Origin: Brettanomyces bruxellensis
Lineage: Eukaryota > Ascomycota > Pichiomycetes > Pichiales > Pichiaceae
Assembly (NCBI RefSeq): GCF_011074885.1
Contig: NC_054689.1
Location: 2,852,001 to 2,916,000 of the forward strand
Length of the DNA: 64,000 bases
Direction: 5' to 3'
The notes below the pieces were generated by a model. The model had not been told where the DNA came from. It made no database searches and worked only from the letters and a program-made list of their open reading frames with translations. Below, piece after piece: positions 1-10,969 of this stretch (the stretch's first letter is position 1; every line of letters starts with the position of its first letter). A program made the position numbers and the translations under genes.

Positions 1-332
1 ATGGAATTGCAGAGTGCAATTAGTGTACTATCTCAATGCAATGGGAGCTATGGAAGACGTGAATTGAATTGTATCACATGATTGATACTCTGTAAATAAG
101 CAACAAGTTAAGTAATTTGCATATTGAGTCTACACTAAACTAAGCAAACGTCGGGAGTAAATGTAAGTAAGTGATATTATTATTATTTATTAATTGAAAA
201 GCAGGTAGTGAACCAAATTCAAATACGCAAAACATGCATGAATACCGATTTGTAGAAGCGCCTAGGCCGAGTCTAAGCAACCAATATCAGGCCCAGACCG
301 TGAGAAAGCAGAAAAAAGGCTTTTCTTCACCT
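1..332. other. Non-coding 3' flank of aquaporin gene
   Basis: AT-rich sequence downstream of the aquaporin stop codon. No convincing gene, tRNA or repeat is visible. The short forward reading frame here runs antisense into the aquaporin gene and is a shadow. Confidence 0.6.
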
Positions 333-1154
333 TTAATCCTCGATCTCGTCCTCTTTAGCCTTTGGAGGTGCGGCACAGCACGTCTCATAGTCCAAAATCT
401 TCCAGAACTTCCAGATTCCCCAGGCAAGAATAGCACCGAGGATTGGGCCGATCCAGTAAATCCAGAAATACGTTGGGAAGGCAGTGTCAGGCACGGCGGC
501 CACAGCTGCACCCAAGGATCTGGCCGGGTTCAAACCAGCACCGGTCGTGTAGACGCAAATCAAGTGACCAATGAACAACGAGATACCGATGGCAGCAGGG
601 GCCCAGGCGGAGAGGAATGACTGCTCGGCACAGGTCATGAGGACGGTCACGCACAAGATGCATGTACCAAAGGCCTCAATGAACACACCTCTACTTCTTG
701 AAACACCATCACCAAGCGCATTGGCAAAAAGAACAGGACCGGGAGTCATAGCAGAGGCAGCACCGCCTGCAGCCATACCAGCGACAAGCTGCGCCACAAT
801 CATCAAGAGGGCTCTAACCGGAGTGACCTGGCCAGCCATGAACATCGAAAGAGTCACGGCGGGGTTCAAGTGGCCACCGGAAACCCTGGCTGTGAGCACA
901 ATGCCCACCATAACACCAAAACCAAAACCAAACGAGATCATGATAAGCTTGGCTGGGTTCGAGCCCTTCGTTCCGTAAAACACATCCGAGTTTGCGTTCT
1001 GGGCAATCATGTAGGCACTCCAGAGAAAGATGAAGGTACCGATGAATTCTCCACTAGTGGCAATAAGATGGTTTCTCATCGTGTCCGAGAGACCGAACTT
1101 CCGCTCGTTCTTTGCTGGACTGTATCCTAGTTCTGGGTCTGCTTGTTCCGACAT
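333..1154 (-). CDS. AQY1: Aquaporin (MIP family water channel)
   Basis: Integral membrane channel of the major intrinsic protein family, expected to conduct water across the plasma membrane. The 273-residue protein shows six hydrophobic segments and both NPA boxes: NPAV at residues 97-99 and NPAR at 209-211. The Arg after the second NPA and His197 in the fifth helix are those of orthodox water-selective aquaporins rather than glycerol facilitators. The N-terminus is short and the tail is acidic (KEDEIED), as in yeast Aqy1/Aqy2. The start at 1154 is preferred because the in-frame ATG 14 codons upstream adds a non-family leader. A long gene-free region lies upstream. Whether it corresponds to AQY1 or AQY2 cannot be told from sequence alone. 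Confidence 0.93.
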   Translation of the reverse strand: MSEQADPELGYSPAKNERKFGLSDTMRNHLIATSGEFIGTFIFLWSAYMIAQNANSDVFYGTKGSNPAKLIMISFGFGFGVMVGIVLTARVSGGHLNPAVTLSMFMAGQVTPVRALLMIVAQLVAGMAAGGAASAMTPGPVLFANALGDGVSRSRGVFIEAFGTCILCVTVLMTCAEQSFLSAWAPAAIGISLFIGHLICVYTTGAGLNPARSLGAAVAAVPDTAFPTYFWIYWIGPILGAILAWGIWKFWKILDYETCCAAPPKAKEDEIED

Positions 1155-4100
1155 TGTTGTGGTGTCCGATAATGCTAAATGCTTTATGAAAAACAAGAGT
1201 GTTCAAGGTGCTAACAAACCAAAAAAGCGCCCTTGCAACCTCCAGGGCGATGTTTGCTTCTTCATTCTGGGAAAATCTGCATCTATTTATATCAACAGAC
1301 GCAATTATTGCGAAAGGGTTAAATGTAAGCATTGAAAACCCACCCACCCACAGAAAAAAAGGAAAAAAAGGGCAGCGAAGCGAAACAAAAGCATTAAAAA
1401 ATAAAAAAAATAAAAAGACCCGGCTGTGCTTGTTTCCTTGTTGTTTCCATTTTCTTCTTTGCATTGTGCTTCGTTAAACCCAACCCTGAAAAAAATTTTC
1501 CTCTTTCTTTTCGCATTGCTTCTGTGTTTTCCCTGCCTCAGGTATACCGGGACAACCAAAAACAGAACAATGCCTGCCTCCTGCTGATCCCGCCTTTTGT
1601 TATTATATGACTTCTATTTTCGGCACCACAAACTTCTTTCCATCTTCTTCTTTGAGTGTTAATTGCGGTTCCTACGATTGTAACCAATACTCGGCTGTGT
1701 AATATTTACACACTCGTCTATTCATTTCTATATTTGCTGATTGTGACTTTGACTTGAATTTTTTTCTGGATTGTTTATACTTCATCTCTTTCCTGTTACT
1801 CTGTACCAATGCTAATGCATAGAAACTCACTAGACACCGAAGTTTACTGATAATTGCCGGTTATTTTTAGGTTCGACTGCTTTGTTATTAACTTTTTTCT
1901 CCTATATTGTATCTCAGGAGATGTTACAAAATCTGAATCATAGGCCTCGTCTGCAAACCCAAGCCTACATTACGAAAACTGCGGTAGAAATCACCTTCAG
2001 AAAATGTGATTGGGCGGCTGAAGGCAAGGAAAAGAAAAAGGAAAAGGAAATATGATGTTTCGGAAAAAGAAAAGGTAGTGGGCATAATAATAGAAAAGAA
2101 CAACATAAAATAAAAGAAAATAAAAAGAAAAAATAAAGTCTGCGACCGTTGACGATTCAATTTCTCCATCATGACTTTTCATCTTTTCAAATGCATCATG
2201 CTAAATATGATATGTCAAAAGCCTCACTATTTTCAGTAATTACAGTTATCCTTTCTGGAAATAAGCCATTGAAGGCATGCTTTGTAGTTGAAACCACCCA
2301 AATGAGATCAAGAGTTTAGTATTCTTGCAGATTCAAGTGAAATGTTTCCGTATGAAAATGTACGGATGTTCGCAGAAGAAACTTAAGAGAAATATGAGAT
2401 ATTAAAGGCATCAGGAAACAAGCATTACTAAAAGCATGAAGGAACTGAGACTTTTCGATTACCGTATACGTTAAAATCCTGATATCATGATATCCTTGGA
2501 GATAGCAGAGTATATATTAAAGATTAAAAGTGCACTTTCCTGGTTTACGATTTTCTAAACTTGTCGTCATCAGTCCTCGAGTTCAAACAAAACGCACAAC
2601 TAGGCTCTGTTTGTTTTTGCAACGCCTTTGTTCGAGCCTAGAGTATTTGTATTATGGAACTGCAAAAATACATCATTTGTGCATCGATACAAGAACATTT
2701 TTCTTGGTTTGTAGCCCAGAACAATAGTCTCAAAGCTTCTCAGTTAAGCACAAGCCAGCTCTCTTATTAGCTTTAAACGGCATACTTCTCTCTTTCTACA
2801 GCGATATCACTCAAGCTTAATCCAAAACTGACAAAGTTGTAGTTATTCAGCCACCTTTAGTAGGTGTGCAAAAAGCATTCTCTGCAGTTTTGTTTAATTT
2901 TCCCGTTTCTAAAGTGACAAATCAGAGTAGCTATTGAAGCCTCTTATAGAAAGTGTGGGCTTCCAAGCTTGTATCTGAGTGTAATTTGGAATATCCGCAC
3001 TCGATTCATGATTTCATCTCAGGAGTAATTGCCATTATTGGCCCAATTTGCAGTTTTCCATCACTACAGTAAGATAACTTCACGTTTTTAGACTATTACA
3101 TCCACATCAATACAATTTGCTAGTAGGAAACGGCATAATACAAAATCTGATATTGTATGAGCAGAAACACCGCGATCTATGATTTCCACCATTCTTTTCG
3201 GTTCGTACTCCCTTTATGTTATGTTGTTTTCAGCCACTACCTTAACTGCGCACACCCATTGTTCAATGCTGCACTAAATAACATTCAAGCTGATTGGTCC
3301 ACCAATAATTTTCCTGTACTAAACTAAGTATACTTAAAGTATTATTTTTAAAACAAATAGCCACGATGGCCTTACAGTCTTCCTGCAAGCATTAACCAGC
3401 TTACACTTAATTTACGGTGCCATTTGGAGCCTAGGATACTTAGTATATTGATTGTTCCATTTTTTGTTGCAGTCTTATTCCGGCCTTTCGACCGGCTGTT
3501 TCCTTAAAAAATTTTCTTGTTCAATCCCGTCCATAATGTTCAGGAACGAATCAGCCAGCGTGTATCAAATTATTCTTTAATGCACATCGGATAAAGCTTG
3601 TTTTGAATTGCTGGACTTGTGTGAGTATATTTGTTATTTGCACTCAGCCTGCATCCAATGGTCCTATGAGGAGGTCCGAAAAAAAAAAAAAATTCCCACA
3701 ACATGAATGAATGTAAAATTTTCCTTGCTCAGTCCGCATTGTGTCCCGTCCTGGTAAATTTCCAAAAGAGTGACATTACATTTCTGAATTTTGTTCGTGC
3801 TCACTGCAGGAAGTATAACGGTTAATGAGTGGCTTTTATCTCCTCCTTATTCTGGCCCTCATGTTTTTGCGACCTTTTACCCTTTTGGGACTGCTCAAAT
3901 TGGAGGGCCAAATTAGTGCTCTCGGGTTTCTTTTTACTGTTTAGTCTATTGCTTAAAGATGGGTTGGATCTGCTACCCTCATCCGCAATTCACCGGTTTT
4001 TCTATATGTTCTCTTTTGGTCTTCTCTTCTTGTATTGCCATCTTGTAAGTAAGCACTGCCTGTATCGAACGATGGTAACGGAGCAGTCATAATAAAAGAC

Positions 4101-4487
4101 CGTGCGCACTTTCACATGAAATGCCATATTGGGATTTGTTTGCTTTGGCCGGTATGATGTCACATCATTTGCAGGCTGCGTAAATAAACCCTGATCTCAT
4201 CTCATCAGTAGCTAATTTCCATGTTTGCCTGTCTTTAAACTGTCAATTATTCGTGTTCTCGTACTTGGTTCGGCTCAGATGGAATTACGTAAGGCCGTTT
4301 TGCCCATCTGCTACATGTTAAGATTAGCCTATGCTGTTTCTACAGGTTCCAATGTTCTTTGACCCAAATTATCTGATTACCAATTATTTATGAAGTGCGT
4401 GCAACCATATGTTGCATAAAATCCGCCGCAACCCGCATTAAACGAGTCTAAAAGCTTTATGAAATCCCGTTCAAGCAGATCCCAAAG
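1155..4487. other. 3.3 kb gene-free region
   Basis: Contains the aquaporin promoter at its left end and the 3' flank of the Sac1-domain gene at its right end. Runs of A or T are frequent (for example 3679-3691). No open frame has recognisable homology. On the minus strand around 3830-4080 there is a hydrophilic, lysine- and glutamine-rich frame with stops that could be a decayed gene, but I cannot identify it. No tRNA is seen. Confidence 0.5.
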
Positions 4488-7079
4488 TTATCCCCAAATA
4501 AGCCTCCGAAGCCTGTAAGAAATTAAGTCCCAAACTGCAGTGTGTTTCTGTGCGCTCTGCAAGTCGACAATGTCGCAATGGATAAACGAGGAATTGAAGA
4601 AAACCTTCATCAGGAGTTTTAGCATGCTTTTCTTTCTGTTTTTCCTCCAGCCAGAAGGAAACCTTAGCCTTAACCTGCTGGGTTTTCTACTTGGGCCCCA
4701 TACTAGCTCGCATCCCATATTTCTGCTTGGTCTTCTTGCATGTCTGCTGCGAACGTCCATGTAGTATGATCCGTATTTGACAAGACGCACATCTTCAAGA
4801 GGAATTTCCCATATCTGGTGCTCTGCAACCATACTACTTCCAAATTCGTCTCCAGATACTTTGGGGCAGTCGATAATCGCACTCCGACTTGTCAATACAA
4901 GCAATCCTTCTCCCAAAGCAAACGGATCCATGTCCTTCTTGTTGACCAAGATCCACCAGACGCCTATTATTTCTTCAGAGTACATGTTGCTGACACTTTT
5001 TGCGATTTTTTCAGCCCGCAGAGTCTGAACAAGTTCCTTTTCTCGTTCAGCATTGGGATCAAAGTTGTCAAGCACCGAGTCATATCTCTCAAACACATCG
5101 CTCTGCTCGTTTCCCAAAAGGAAATCAATCACCACCTGAGTGTAGTAATCTGTTACAAAGCCGTGATAAAACCTGACAAGCGAAATTATTCCGTCATTCA
5201 CCACTCCGGTGTATCTGCGTTTCTCACTTCGAGTGAAATCGCCTTTCATGGCATTTGTTGATGCATACTGGGAGCTCAAATAGTCTCCTTGGTTGGCCCA
5301 AATGCCCAAGTACCGATGCCGGAAACTTTGTGCTTCAGTAAACTCCAGTTTCTGGTCGCAAAGCTGCTTTTTCAGCACTCTTTCGCAAATGCTCTTCACA
5401 ACTATATTTGTGCGATCGAGGCAGTCGATGCAATTTATCCGAAACATTCCATTCTGGGTATCTCCGACACTTGAAAGGTACTTCTGTCTCTCTGCAGTGC
5501 TTTTAACGGTGTCATCCTCGTACAACCTGGCAACATTGCCAAATTGCAACCCTGCACACTCCTTGTGGAAATCAAACCACACAAATGGTATATTTTGCTC
5601 CTGTGCCAATTTCTCGTACAACCTTCCCACCTCCCGCTCTTTTCCGCTTTTATCAACAAGCGAAATGCATGTGATCGCACTTTCCTCTCCATAAATGTCT
5701 CGCAAATGCTCAAAGTGCCGCTTGAACTTTTCCCGATTCTCAGATATACTTCTCTGCACCTCTGGCCGCGGTTGCAGCTTGGAAGGATCCTGATAGAAGA
5801 AAACAGGGATTGATCCTCGCAATATTTTATACGAAAACCAGCTCCAATGCGCCCCCTGGTGTATATGTGTGCTTTTATCGTCCATTAGTGCAACTATCTG
5901 CGTTGTTTCGACGAAGTTAGCCACGTGGCCTTTATCATCGATGCCCCGTCTCAAATATCTCATTCCATTCCGCTTTGCGCTTCTCCTAGACACTAATATC
6001 ATCTTTCCAAGTCGCTCTTTCTGCTTATTATCCATCATTCTCATGTTTACGGCACCGACAAACCCCCGCACAACTTTTGCGACTATTCTGGGGTTGCATT
6101 CTGGTTTTTCCAGCTCCTTAAATGGCTCTAATAGATGTTTATTCCACAAAAATTCAGGCTCCTTATGGTCTAAGGGTGCATTTTTCTCTTCTGTGCAAAG
6201 ACGACCGGTGCATTCATCTATTTTTAAATTTCCCCTCCATATATCGGCTTCCCAACTCAGGTAAAAGCCACCCTGTTTGAATATTCGCCTGGTCTCCTTG
6301 CAGAATTTCCTTTCAATCCTTCTCTGCTCGTCTTTCATTGCTTTCCTGAGTCTTTTCTTTCCTTTTCGAGAGTTTCGTTTTGTTTTCTTGGACTTGATAC
6401 TCAGCAGTGGTTCAGTCTCCCGCAATGTTTCCATATCACTGTCCTTTTGGCTTGAAAACGTATCTGAATATCCGCACAAATCGTTTGCAACCGCTTTTTC
6501 GTCCTGTTGTCCAACTAGAGGTCGGCATCTCTGTTCAGCTTTTTCCACGGACTCCGTCCCAAACCAGAATTTGCACTTTTCGGTTTTTGGATCTTTGCCA
6601 ACTCTTCTCTCAGACTGTTCCTTATTATGGTTTGTTCCTGCAAGCACATTATCAATATTTCCTTCACTTCCAGAGCTTGCTATCTTTTCTTTACCCTTAT
6701 CCTTCATGTTCTCCTCCTCATAATCATCTTCATCATCTTCGGATGATGACACTTTGTCTGCAAAGTCTGCTCCCTGTAAAACATTGAAATGCTCACCCAA
6801 AACAGCGAGTTCTTCGTGTTTTCTCTTTGCCATTTGCGAAAGTCTTCTTTTCTTCCTTCCGATAACCCCAGTTTTCTTCTTATGTTTTTTTATGGCCCTT
6901 AAAGCCGCTTCATACTCCAATGGCATAACCAGAATATCCTGAATTTCGAGGATCTCAGGCATATCTTCAACATCAGTAGTTGCTGTTCCTAGCAAAATAT
7001 ATCCCTTGCCGATTTTGCGTATCCAAGAACACAATCGATTTCGAATCGCTCTCTGCATAAATGGCCAAAGCCCCACCAT
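4488..7079 (-). CDS. Sac1-domain phosphoinositide phosphatase (hSac2/INPP5F-like)
   Basis: Predicted lipid phosphatase removing phosphate from phosphatidylinositol phosphates on endomembranes. The Sac catalytic motif CX5R(T/S) is present (residues NCIDCLDRTN), with the nucleophile Cys at residue 550 (codon 5430-5432). The domain continues with typical Sac blocks (GVWGL-like region replaced by AGLQFGNVARLYEDD, then YLGIWANQGDYLSSQYA). A C-terminal part of about 200 residues after the catalytic domain (VWWILVNKKDMDPFALGEG onward) resembles the hSac2 region of INPP5F-type proteins, so it is not Sac1, Fig4 or a synaptojanin: there is no 5-phosphatase domain and no C-terminal TM anchor. Residues 80-260 are a charged, acidic/lysine-rich insertion inside the Sac N-terminal half. 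The open frame begins just after a stop at the expected early part of the Sac fold, so a short 5' exon may be missing. Confidence 0.85.
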   Translation of the reverse strand: MVGLWPFMQRAIRNRLCSWIRKIGKGYILLGTATTDVEDMPEILEIQDILVMPLEYEAALRAIKKHKKKTGVIGRKKRRLSQMAKRKHEELAVLGEHFNVLQGADFADKVSSSEDDEDDYEEENMKDKGKEKIASSGSEGNIDNVLAGTNHNKEQSERRVGKDPKTEKCKFWFGTESVEKAEQRCRPLVGQQDEKAVANDLCGYSDTFSSQKDSDMETLRETEPLLSIKSKKTKRNSRKGKKRLRKAMKDEQRRIERKFCKETRRIFKQGGFYLSWEADIWRGNLKIDECTGRLCTEEKNAPLDHKEPEFLWNKHLLEPFKELEKPECNPRIVAKVVRGFVGAVNMRMMDNKQKERLGKMILVSRRSAKRNGMRYLRRGIDDKGHVANFVETTQIVALMDDKSTHIHQGAHWSWFSYKILRGSIPVFFYQDPSKLQPRPEVQRSISENREKFKRHFEHLRDIYGEESAITCISLVDKSGKEREVGRLYEKLAQEQNIPFVWFDFHKECAGLQFGNVARLYEDDTVKSTAERQKYLSSVGDTQNGMFRINCIDCLDRTNIVVKSICERVLKKQLCDQKLEFTEAQSFRHRYLGIWANQGDYLSSQYASTNAMKGDFTRSEKRRYTGVVNDGIISLVRFYHGFVTDYYTQVVIDFLLGNEQSDVFERYDSVLDNFDPNAEREKELVQTLRAEKIAKSVSNMYSEEIIGVWWILVNKKDMDPFALGEGLLVLTSRSAIIDCPKVSGDEFGSSMVAEHQIWEIPLEDVRLVKYGSYYMDVRSRHARRPSRNMGCELVWGPSRKPSRLRLRFPSGWRKNRKKSMLKLLMKVFFNSSFIHCDIVDLQSAQKHTAVWDLISYRLRRLIWG

Positions 7080-8772
7080 TCTCCTGCGTTAATCAGCATT
7101 ATAGCTGGATATTTGGTTGTGCCATTTTTGGCTTCGTCAAATTCATCTTGTTGATAATCTGCATGAGTTGTACTTTGAACATTTATTTCCGATAACCGCA
7201 GCGTTGAAAGTATCGATGAAGATAAAGTTGACCTGTTCAATGATCCGAGTATCTGATTCACTCCAATATCAGCTAAAAATGGAATAGCCAGCGCTTGTTT
7301 TGTTTTTTTGTTTTCGATGATCTTTGTTCAAGTAAAGTGGCTCTTTGTTAGTTTTGATTCTTATTTTCCGAAACGCTGTGAATAAAACGTACCAATATTT
7401 CTGGAAATAAGTAGACGCCAAGTCTATCAGATGACATCTTCTCCAATTAACTCTTTGCAAGAACCTTTTGTTGATTTATGTCCGTGATCTCATATTAAAG
7501 TGATAAATGTAAGTGAAGTTAACCGAGCACAAATTTTAATCTCACCTTTTTTTTTATAAAATCCCTGGCATTTTCTTGTGGAACAGAACAGGAAATATTC
7601 ATTTTGGGGCACGGATGTGCAGCTACGATCTCAGTACATGTATATTTTTTGGTTTTGGAACTCCGTCGGAAATAGGTCAAAGAAAAATAAGGATTTGCAG
7701 GGTCTGCAGCAAAATAGAGTAGTGTTGTTATTAAAAGATGAAATGCAAGAGTTCGGGTACAATAGCTGAATGCGGGGAAAAGGGTTATTGTGTTAAGAAA
7801 AATGAAGAAAAAGTGTGATCAAAAGCGGTGTGTGTATGAGATGTCCACATAAATGGCCAATAAGATTTTGGATGAAGCGGGCTTCGAGAGTAGGAGATTG
7901 TCGGAGAGTCGCGACGAATGCGGTCGACACGGAGGCGGGAATTATTTCAAAAACCCCGAAGACAGAAGTGCGAAAACCTAGACTAAAAAAAAAAATTGAC
8001 CCTCGCGAAATTCGACGGTGCTCTAATTGGATAAAAAATAGTGCGATTCTTTCTGGAGAACTCCATCGGAGGAGCGAAAACAGTCGCAATCCGAAAAACG
8101 GGCAAGAGGCACAATAGGGGAATCGGGGAAAAATGCAGCTTGTCACGTGATATCGATTAAAAAGTACGAAAAGTAAAGATACTAAAAATTTTTTCTGTCG
8201 TTAAGCCTCGGGAATAGGGCGGGAAATGTGAGAGGCGGAAAACGGAAGCAGGGGTGAAATTGATGGGGTGTGGAACGGGAGAAATTTGCAAAGGACGAAT
8301 GGAAAAGGAGATTCGGAGATTGATATCGGGAAACGGAAAAGCTGAAGTGGGGGGTAGGGGATATGATATAGGAGAAGATGATTGGGTCAAAAAGTGGAAA
8401 TTATTTGGGCGGAGATTAATGGAAGTGAGGCGTAGGTTCATTGGATAAGATTAGAGAGGTGGAAGTAAAGAGGTGAAAAGGAGATAGGGGAAAAGAAAAG
8501 AAAATCAGAGAATAAGAAAATCGAATAAAAGTCTCCGAGGATCACATATTGGCATATAGGGAAAAAAGAATCGGAGATGAGTAAATGAGTTTGGATTGGT
8601 GGATTGAACCAAGTGGGATAAAATAGCGGTGGGCGAAACAAAGGCAATAGAGGAAAAAACGCCGGAGGCGCTTTCATATGTTTTTCAGGAGAGGAATTTG
8701 ATTGTTTGTTTTAGGCATGAGTTTTGCATCGATGGAATAGTTAGTCATCGTGATGAAAAAAAAAGAATAAAA
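7080..8772. other. Gene-free region with purine-rich strand
   Basis: Between the two divergent genes (Sac-domain gene on minus, aldehyde dehydrogenase on plus). From about 8160 to 8700 the plus strand is strongly purine-rich (G and A), which produces long but low-complexity frames on both strands that I do not accept as genes. On the minus strand 7079-7261 has an open frame in another phase from the Sac-domain gene and could hold its missing 5' exon. Confidence 0.5.
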
Positions 8773-9063
8773 ATATTGGAAAGCGAGTGTAGAAAAGGTA
8801 AATGTAGAATATTGAAAAGGTAAGTGTAGAATATTGAAAAGGTAGATGTAGAATATTGAAAAGGTAAATGTAGAATATTGAAAAGACTAATGTAAAATAT
8901 TGAAAAGACTAATGTAAAATATTGAAAAGGTAGATGTAGAATATTGAAAAGGTAAATGTAGAATATTGAAAAGACTAATGTAAAATATTGAAAAGACTAA
9001 TGTACAATATTGAAAAAGACAAATGTATAATATTGAAAAAGCCAAGGAATAGAATATTGGAAA
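8773..9063 (+). repeat. 22-bp minisatellite with 88-bp higher-order repeat
   Basis: About 13-14 tandem copies of a 22-bp unit with the invariant core AATATTGAAAAG followed by a variable 9-10 bases ending ATGTA. From 8807 the period is exactly 22. Units at 8829-8916 and 8917-9004 form two 88-bp blocks of four units that differ at a single position, so a four-unit block was duplicated recently. Units at both ends are degenerate. The array ends about 200 bp upstream of the TATA box of the aldehyde dehydrogenase gene. Confidence 0.95.
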
Positions 9064-9259
9064 AACCAACGAATCGAATAAAAAGTAAGAAAAAAAGCTC
9101 CGAGCACCGTACATTCTGATATAATTGAATTTCCAGGCAAATTTTTGAGTGTTGCACAGGGTTTTCCCCACAAACAGGATATTGCGTATTCCACAGAATT
9201 CGATCCCACCGAAACGGCCGCGGGGATTTTTTTCTGTTTCCCCCAGGGCCGGCATCATG

Positions 9260-9267
9260 TATAAAAG
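9260..9267 (+). promoter_or_regulatory. TATA box of aldehyde dehydrogenase gene
   Basis: TATAAAAG lies 100 bp upstream of the first candidate ATG (9360) and downstream of the minisatellite. Its sequence is a perfect TATA element, consistent with a strongly expressed gene as also suggested by the codon bias of the coding region. Position and sequence are seen; promoter function is inferred. Confidence 0.65.
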
Positions 9268-9359
9268 GAGGGTGGATTCCGCGTGAGGTGGCATTGAGGG
9301 ACTCAACAAGTCGCAAGCAGACCGAATTTAAAGTTGTTTTTGCTTGGCGTGGCCTTCTT

Positions 9360-10969
9360 ATGCAGCACGGATTTTCGAGGACCTTATTTAAGCAAGTGAG
9401 CACAATCAACAGTAGCATATTGAAAGCAGCAAATTACAGAAAGCTGGAAATTCAACAAGCAGTCAGAGCAATGAGCAGCCTAACGCAGAAATTGACATTC
9501 CCCATCTGGGACAAAGCTATGAGCAGCCAACAGGGTTGTTCATCAACAACGAGTACGTGAAGGCACGGTCGGGCAAGACGTTTGACGTCATTACACCGAT
9601 CACGGAGGACAAATTGTGCACATTGCAGCAGGCAGGTGCAGAGGACGTGGACTACGCGGTGCAGTGTGCGTCGAAGGCGTTCCCCAAGTGGAGGGACACG
9701 AAGCCGGAGGTCCGGGCAAGGATCTTGTACAAGACGGCGGAGTTGATGGACCAGCAAAGAGAGTTGTTGGCCCGGATCGAGTCGCTTGACAATGGAAAGT
9801 CCTTGCAGTGTGCCCGGTTCGATGTCAACTTGGTCGTGGAGTACTTGCGGTCGTGTGCGGGCTACTGCGACAAGGTGGACGGCCGGACCATGGAGACCGG
9901 CCCCGAGTACTTGACGTACACCAAGAGGGAGCCCTTGGGAGTGTGTGGTGCAATTACGCCCTGGAATTTCCCACTTCTCATGTTTTCCTGGAAGGTGGGC
10001 CCCTCGTTGGCCACGGGAAACTGCATGGTCATCAAGCCGGCCAGTGCCACGCCCTTGAGCAACTTGTACGCGGCCTCCTTGTTCAAGCAGGCCGGACTTC
10101 CCGCCGGAGTCTTGGCCGTGATCCCGGGAAGCGGCAGAACCTGCGGAAACGCCATCTTGCAGCACCCAAAGATCAGAAAAGTCGCCTTCACGGGCTCCAC
10201 GTCCGTCGGAAAGAACATCATGAAGGGTGCAGCCGACACGATCAAGAAAGTCACGTTGGAGTTGGGCGGAAAATCGCCAAACATCGTTTTCCAGGACTGC
10301 GACGTCCAGAAAACCATCCAGAACTTGATCACGGGCATCTTCTTCAACGGCGGTGAGGTGTGCTGCGCCGGAAGCCGGATCTACATCCAGGCCACCGACG
10401 AAAAGTGGTACCGGGACTTCCTCGGCAAGTTCAAGGCGGCCGTCGAAGCCTTGAAGGTCGGAAACCCCTTCCAGGAGGGCATTTACCAGGGCGCACAGTC
10501 CACACCTGACCAGTTCCAGACCGTCTTGGACTACCTGGACATCGCCAAGAAGACTGGTCTCAAGTGCTTGACCGGGGGCCGCAGAATCGGCACAAAGGGC
10601 TTCTTTGTCCAGCCCACCGTGTTCTACGACGTGCCCCAGGACTCCCAGTTGACCAAGGAGGAGATCTTCGGCCCCGTCGCCGTTGTTTTGCCCTTCAAGA
10701 CGATCGATGAGCTCGTGGAGAAGGCCAACGACTCCGAATACGGCTTGGGATCCGGTGTCCACACCACAGATCTCGATAAGGCCATCTACGTGTCCAACAG
10801 ACTCGAGGCCGGCTCTGTCTGGGTCAACACCTACAACGATCTCCAGCAGAATTCGCCTTTCGGTGGCTTCAAGCAGTCCGGAATTGGTCGTGAGATGGGT
10901 GCCGAGGCTTTGAGCAATTACACCCAGGTCAAGTGTGTCCGGATCAAGATCCAGAAGCCCGAGCTCTGA
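9360..10969 (+). CDS. NAD(P)-dependent aldehyde dehydrogenase (5' end unresolved)
   Basis: Oxidises acetaldehyde to acetate, Ald4/Ald5/Ald6 type. The frame ending at 10969 has the family blocks: EQPTGLFINNEYV at the N-terminus, PWNFPLLM, FTGSTSVG, LELGGKSPN with the general-base Glu, and GGEVCCAGSR with the catalytic Cys at codon 10361-10363, ending in a full C-terminal oligomerisation strand. Codons are strongly G/C-ended (TTG, AAG, CGG, GCC), unlike the neighbours, indicating high expression. The conserved frame is open from 9416 but contains no ATG before the family core. A plausible leader starts at ATG 9360 in a different frame, is basic and has a mitochondrial-presequence look (MQHGFSRTLFKQ). 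The two are joined either by a short intron (for example 9396-9439, GTGAGC to TACAG) or by one missing base near 9480. So the exact start and mitochondrial versus cytosolic location are open; the enzyme assignment is firm. Confidence 0.9.

Noticed and set aside
7815..8117. 100-codon plus-strand frame in the 7-9 kb interval
   Set aside because: No recognisable motif and basic composition typical of a random purine-rich frame.
8157..8677. Minus-strand frames rich in Phe, Pro and Ser upstream of the aldehyde dehydrogenase
   Set aside because: They come from a strongly purine-rich plus strand, with no domain or conserved start.
8887..9418. Minus-strand frames with repeated FNILH and SIFYISLF
   Set aside because: They are translations of the 22-bp minisatellite, not genes.
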